DNA from: Siphonodentalium dalli | Lineage: Eukaryota > Mollusca > Scaphopoda > Gadilida > Siphonodentaliidae | DNA length: 64,000 nucleotides | NCBI GenBank assembly: GCA_032622095.1 | Contig: CP136066.1 | Span: forward strand, 135,377,917 to 135,441,916 | Direction of reading: 5' to 3' | In this document: positions 59,769 through 64,000 of the stretch, one piece after another | How positions within the stretch are numbered: the stretch's first letter is position 1 | Layout of the letters: every line of letters begins with the position of its first letter | The notes under the pieces: generated by a model | What the model was told of the DNA's origin: nothing | Seen by the model: only the letters and a program-made list of their open reading frames with translations | The model's database searches: none | Program-made: the position numbers and the translations under genes

Positions 59769-59939
59769 ATGGAACATTCTGTATGCTTGGTGCTAGTAGT
59801 AGGCATATTCCTTTTGTCAGGTGAGTCGCATCCTTCTGATGAAGATTTGTTTTCTAGCCCGCGTGTTTTTAACTTCTCGCGGGATTCAAGAAGGGGCTGC
59901 ACATTAATCAAATGGTGCGGCTTGCAGATGTGCGGATGA
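59769..59939 (+). CDS. Alternative unspliced reading: 56-residue secreted peptide precursor
   Basis: If the GTGAGT donor is not used, the frame continues 39 codons to a stop at 59937. The order is signal peptide, a short acidic/Ser-rich spacer (ESHPSDEDLFSS), a dibasic site (SRDSRR), then a tail with three cysteines, CTLIKWC and then MCG at the C-terminus. That is the layout of a small peptide precursor. ATTAAA follows 101 bases later. Against it: an odd number of cysteines and the very good splice donor. It could be an intron-retention product or chance. Confidence 0.3.
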   Translation: MEHSVCLVLVVGIFLLSGESHPSDEDLFSSPRVFNFSRDSRRGCTLIKWCGLQMCG

Positions 59940-61967
59940 TGCATATTTGACATTCTGATCAGACGGGCTATAAATTTGGAAAGTTTGCATAATGCATATT
60001 AGTGCACCCTATAAACCTCCATTACTTATAAACTCTGATCATTAAAGTTTCTTTTTCTTTCTGTCTTCGACTCTCGCGCCAGTGGGCAAATAGCACCACA
60101 GGGTGTTTTTGCAGTTTGTTTCTTCTTATCAAAGTATTTGTTCGTGGGGCAGTGTCAATTTAAATATGGTCTATCTCTTCCTGGACACAATTACAACAAC
60201 ATTATGGGTTGGCGTCCGTCTGTGCGTGCGTCCGTGCATGTGTCAACAATTTCATTAGGCACACCCTGCAGGCCACATCCCTCGTCCGATCAGTGCGTTT
60301 GGAAAATCGATATGCTAATCTAAAAATTAATAGACAACAGTCAGCTTCAGTAGCTCGTACTTGAATTTGAGCTATAATTTGAAATGCATGTCACTGCATG
60401 TGGTCTTGCAGTTGAGCTACATTTTTTTGAAAATTGTACAAGTGCACATGGTCTTGCTGTGGACCTACATTTTTTTTAGAAGATTCTACAAGTTTTGTAC
60501 GTACGTATACGCTACATGTTTATCAAAACATAAAACGCCTGAACCGAATGACTATTTACGTTATAGTAGCAAACATCTCTTAGTTATTTGAAATAAATCA
60601 GTTTGGATCCACGGTTTCAATTATACGAAAAATGAGGATATAGAATGTTAAAATAATGTTCATTTCCTGTATGTTTGGTATTACTTTTTCGGATCGCACT
60701 GGAATTGTCAGATTCTGATGTATGCCAAATTTAGTCCTTTGAGATCATGTACGAACCTTTGTACTGCTAGATGAAAGTCAATGTTTTCTTTGAAATGTCT
60801 TAATGTGGACGATCGAACTACAATAGATGGTAGATTGTTCCATTCTGCACATACTCGCTGTGAGAGTGAGAACCTCCGCAAATCTTTAGATTTATGCTCC
60901 AATTATGTAGTTTGAATTCGTGTCCACGTGTTCCAACGTAGGTGCTAGGTCTATACTTCTATAACTGTGTGGGATCTATGTTGTACAAAGCCTTTAAAAG
61001 TTTACATCATGCATGTCTGCTCTAAGTAGTATGTATTTAATCGAAGGTAAGTTTAATATTAGCAGTCTCATGTCACAAGTATACTTCCTCAAACTATAGG
61101 TACCATTCTTATTGCTCTCCTTTGTAACTTTTCTAAGGTATGTAATGCCACACTGTATGACTGTATCAGGCTAATTCCGTTGGCATTAGCAACACACACG
61201 TTACACGTACCTGAACCTGGCTATCATTTCAAAATCATGGAGCACGAAAATATTAATATTTCCCAAAGTTAAACTACTTTTTGACATCCAAGAGTACCAA
61301 TTCCAATCGAAGGTGTTAACCACCCTTCCTGAATACCGAAATTCCGAAAACGCGCGACAATGTTATCAACATATAAGGAATCCGACTATTTCTATTGAAG
61401 TCGCGTATATACCGTGTATCTTTTTATTTAAATCCCGAATACCGTAGACGGGGTATGAATCTTGAATACATGCAGGCTAACATGCAGTGGGGTGGGGATA
61501 TTTATATAAAAAAAATCGTGAATTCTCTTGATAATTCGCTTAGTGTATAAAACTTATTATATAACTTTTGTACCCTTTTTATGCATGTTTCATTGTCTGC
61601 ATGCTAAAATATCAATAGATCTAGTTTTCTTTTTAAAGGTTTCACTTGCGGACAACATAGGGACCAATTCGTCTATTTCGCACCATTGCCAGTATGCAAC
61701 GAATTACCTCCAGGCTGGTTTCTGTGTTATTTACAGGGAGGCAACAGACTGATATCCTGTTATACGGACCAAATGTGTCCACGGGGTATGTCACTGACTG
61801 AAGAGGGATGTTTCGCAAAACACATGGATCGAGTTACGATTACGTTTATGGTACTACGTCATCGAATTATGCGCAGTTTCCCCGTCAAAGTATGCGCATG
61901 TTCTAACTGTAGACGCGTGCAATGGTGTTCTAACCACCACAACGTGCTATCAACTTCTTCAGTTTAA
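59769..61967 (+). CDS. Candidate two-exon gene for a secreted cysteine-rich protein
   Basis: Exon 1 (59769-59820) encodes a classic signal peptide, MEHSVCLVLVVGIFLLS, and ends at a textbook donor, CAG/GTGAGT. Exon 2 (61639-61967) follows a pyrimidine-rich acceptor, TTTTCTTTTTAAAG. Donor phase 1 and acceptor phase match, giving 126 residues. The mature part has ten cysteines, five or six of them in the segment from PVCNELPPGWFLC to EEGCFAKH, the rest in a basic tail (KVCACSNCRR, QWC). Ten cysteines could form five disulfides. No family is recognised, and secretion is the only role supported. The 1.8-kb intron holds an antisense retrotransposon remnant. A donor-like GGGGTATGTC at about 61780 leaves open a further exon. 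The same exon 1 can be read through without splicing (next entry). Confidence 0.5.
60041..60046 (+). promoter_or_regulatory. Possible polyadenylation signal (ATTAAA)
   Basis: ATTAAA followed by a T-rich stretch (GTTTCTTTTTCTTTCTG), about 100 bases after the unspliced stop. It would end the short form of the gene at 59769. Confidence 0.3.
60705..61160 (-). pseudogene. Non-LTR reverse transcriptase C-terminal remnant
   Basis: On the minus strand SYSVALHTLEKLQRRAIRMV (about 61160-61101) begins a decayed stretch that ends with FSLSQRVCAEWNNLPSIVVR and then STLRHFKENID (about 60870-60775). These are the QRRA-R-M and FSQRV...WN.LP...S...FK phrases near the C-terminus of CR1/L2/Jockey-type retrotransposon polymerases. 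Frames change and stops occur between them. No poly(A) tail or target duplication was found. It lies antisense within the proposed intron of the secreted-protein gene. It is unrelated in sequence to the element at 10374, which belongs to another lineage. Confidence 0.65.
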
Positions 61968-62280
61968 GAACCAAAACTTCAATTACAGATACAGACACTC
62001 AGTCAATTAGTTTTATTGTCTCATGCGACTATCACTTAGCGAACCTCTGACAACTATTATCCTGATTGAATATATACGTACAGTCGTATATATAACTTTA
62101 TCCATGAGTTGCGAAACGTTCGTATTGTCATATTGGGGTGTTTGTGCGTGCTATATATAGTACGGAGATTCCAGAACCTAACATCACTGTTCTGACTGGA
62201 GAAAATAACTCAGGTTAATATATTTCCAAGTTAATACCGTTTGTTATATTAATGTATTTCATATCATTAGTAGTCGAATG
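61968..62280. other. Probable 3' flank of the candidate gene
   Basis: No AATAAA directly follows the stop at 61965-61967. The first one noticed is GAATAAAC near 62650. Nothing else recognised. Confidence 0.35.
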
Positions 62281-62484
62281 TCACATTTCGAGATTGCATG
62301 ATTTTCGCAACTTAAAAAAAAAAATTCGCATGGAGTCGCTTACAATCATATCACCGGGATAAGCAATTCCTGTGTATTGTGAGATCGGCTCACCAAGGTC
62401 GCCCAAATTATGTAATATCGAGCTGGGACCGACACCAACTGTAAAATACAGGTCCTCCGTTGTGTCATAAATTCCGAGTCCCAC
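62281..62484 (-). other. Possible exon of an unrecognised gene
   Basis: A minus-strand frame gives a protein-like translation, GLGIYDTTEDLYFTVGVG, then SSILHNLGDLGEPISQYTG and IAYPGDM. It is followed by a donor-like GTAAGC at about 62341-62346, after which the frame becomes low-complexity. An acceptor-like AG lies near 62487. I do not recognise the family, and no neighbouring exon was found on that strand. It would be transcribed toward the gene at 59769. Chance is not excluded. Confidence 0.3.
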
Positions 62485-63473
62485 TCAGAATTTCAAAAAA
62501 GTTACCGGTGGAACATGAGCCCGAGTAATGATTGATGCACGGCAAACAGGGAAACCTGTGTTCTGATGTCCACTCTATAACCATTTATTTATAATGATAT
62601 TGACACATTATAAAATATCTCGCATCGATCATGGAGGCAAGCACACGGAGAATAAACTACATTTACTTATTAGACATTTCTGGCTATTTTATTTATTTCC
62701 CTGGAGACTAAATTTCAATATGGCCCATTATTATATGGGTTTATTGATATAACACACAACACTGAGTGGTCAAGCTGTGTACGCAAAACACCAATTCACA
62801 AATCTTGGTATTAAAAAAAAACACATAAATGTGACACCATGGGAAATTTGTTGAGACCTTCAAGGGCTCACAATTCAATTGGTGCTACATTCACAACCCT
62901 TGTATTTTGGGTGATATATATTTAAAGCACTATGGGCCATAGCATCGCAACTAACAGGACAATGCACACACTCATCAACTTGATTATCAAAATTGGCACA
63001 TCACAAAGGTACACAAATGTACCATACTTCCCTGCATCACACCTGTTGGAAATCAATACCTCCGCGGCACAATTCTTGTTTGAGTAAGGCCCGATAAAAA
63101 TTAATTATTTTGAAACTCAGGATATGAAATACTAATTAATGCAACCATCAGGGGTGTGGCATGGTGTCCAATAAAATGTCCGACTTCATCACTGTCTTGA
63201 AATGTTGAATGTTTTATTTATGACTACACCACCGTCATGAACTATTGAATGTTTTGATAAAAAAAAGGGGGGGGGGGGCAGGGCTGAGACACCTCAACAT
63301 GGTGAAAAGGGTGCGGGCATTCAGTATATTATGTGGAATTTGTCACTTGTTGAAAATTTCCATAATTTTGGACAAATATTTAGCATGAACTATCCATCAG
63401 TTGTAAATTTTACACCATAGCTGATCATAGGGGTATTATGTTGGAAATTTCTAGCAGGTGGATAGCTTGAGGT
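62485..63473. other. Unassigned, no gene seen
   Basis: A 12-G run lies at 63267-63278. No coding or repeat structure recognised. Confidence 0.45.
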
Positions 63474-63700
63474 TTATGAATTTAGGAGGGGTGCAGTTGG
63501 AAATTCTAATACGACAGACTCTCTAGCCACATCCCTGGGTATCCATTCTGATACAGGTGTCTTATTGTAGGATTCAGATGCTGCACTGATGTTTGTAGTA
63601 ACCGATGTGAGCTTCCTCCGCTCACACCTACCACGCAAGCTACGGGAATACTCTGAGGTGCATGTGAGCCAGTGACGGGTCAACACATATTTATATTAAA
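63474..63700 (-). other. Open frame of uncertain status
   Basis: A ~70-residue frame with balanced composition (SEYSRSLRGRCERRKLTS, then SEWIPRDVARESVVLEFPTA) ends at 63474. It could be a terminal exon, with an acceptor-like CCTCAG at about 63656-63661. There is no motif and no partner, so confidence is low. Confidence 0.2.
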
Positions 63701-63737
63701 ATCTTATACCACATCCTCTTACTACTCTACTGTGATG

Positions 63738-63850
63738 GTCAAATATTTACCCCAGTTAATGATTGTTACCCCAGTTACTGATTGTTACTAATTGTTTCCC
63801 CAGTTAATGATTGTTTCCCCAGTTACTGATTGTTACTAATTGTTATTGTT
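63738..63850. repeat. Short tandem repeat CCCCAGTTAATGATTGTT
   Basis: Four to five imperfect copies with units of about 22 and 32 bases (CCCCAGTTA(A/C)TGATTGTT, with or without ACTAATTGTT). Confidence 0.75.
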
Positions 63851-64000
63851 ACCCAATAGTAGAGTTTTACTTCGTAAATCATTGGGATTTAGAATTAACT
63901 GGTTAATCCCAAATTCGCGTTTGTAACGCCACAACGAACTGTTGCCCGCCCTGAATGAACTGTTGCCCGCTTTACAATCACCGTCAGCTTTCGTGACATC

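Overview
The window is a repeat-dense, AT-rich stretch of a eukaryotic nuclear genome. Several signs point to an animal: splice-site-bounded exons, a TATA box with an ATG at animal spacing, and a 96-bp degenerate CCCTAA (TTAGGG-type) telomere-like array. Retrotransposons, Helitrons, Harbinger/hAT/TTAA-type DNA elements and many minisatellites are also present. A marine invertebrate fits best, from the element mix, the frequent AGGCCTA words and a decayed protein family I recall mainly from such animals. I cannot name the species. There is no sign of a bacterial or viral genome, and no rRNA gene, operon or CRISPR array.

Layout. 1-10.3 kb: mostly unassigned sequence, with a 76-nt hairpin and a retrotransposon 3' tail. 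10.37-11.46 kb: a 5'-truncated non-LTR retrotransposon flanked by a perfect 11-bp target duplication. 12.3-14.4 kb: a ~50-bp minisatellite that has received three Helitron-like elements, two of them head to tail. 15-22.6 kb: a palindromic repeat, a foldback MITE, a 0.77-kb element packed with ATTCGG words, a Harbinger-derived element with 59-bp inverted ends, and a TTAA-flanked MITE. 24-25 kb: a segment related to one at 44 kb. 26-27.3 kb: a decayed reverse transcriptase split by a second ATTCGG element. 30.8-31.2 kb: an identical 202-bp tandem duplication. 32.4-35.3 kb: a decayed large gene in two oppositely oriented parts, one of them split by a foldback element that carries the telomere-like array. 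35.5-41.1 kb: an almost complete LTR retrotransposon with near-identical short LTRs but a broken pol. 42.4 kb: a MITE rich in small GCGC hairpins. 46-47.4 kb: a 22-bp minisatellite split by the second copy of the palindromic repeat. 50.5-56.7 kb: several palindromic and dimeric satellite-like arrays, with a tRNA-like sequence inside. 58.3 kb: an old Helitron-like copy. 59.7-62 kb: the only good candidate for a host gene, encoding a small secreted cysteine-rich protein.

The genes do not form a pathway. Most coding sequence belongs to mobile elements, so the main content is the nesting of those elements: insertions into satellites, into other elements and into a dead gene. Boundaries were read by eye. 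Family names rest on motifs and on target-duplication length, not on database searches.
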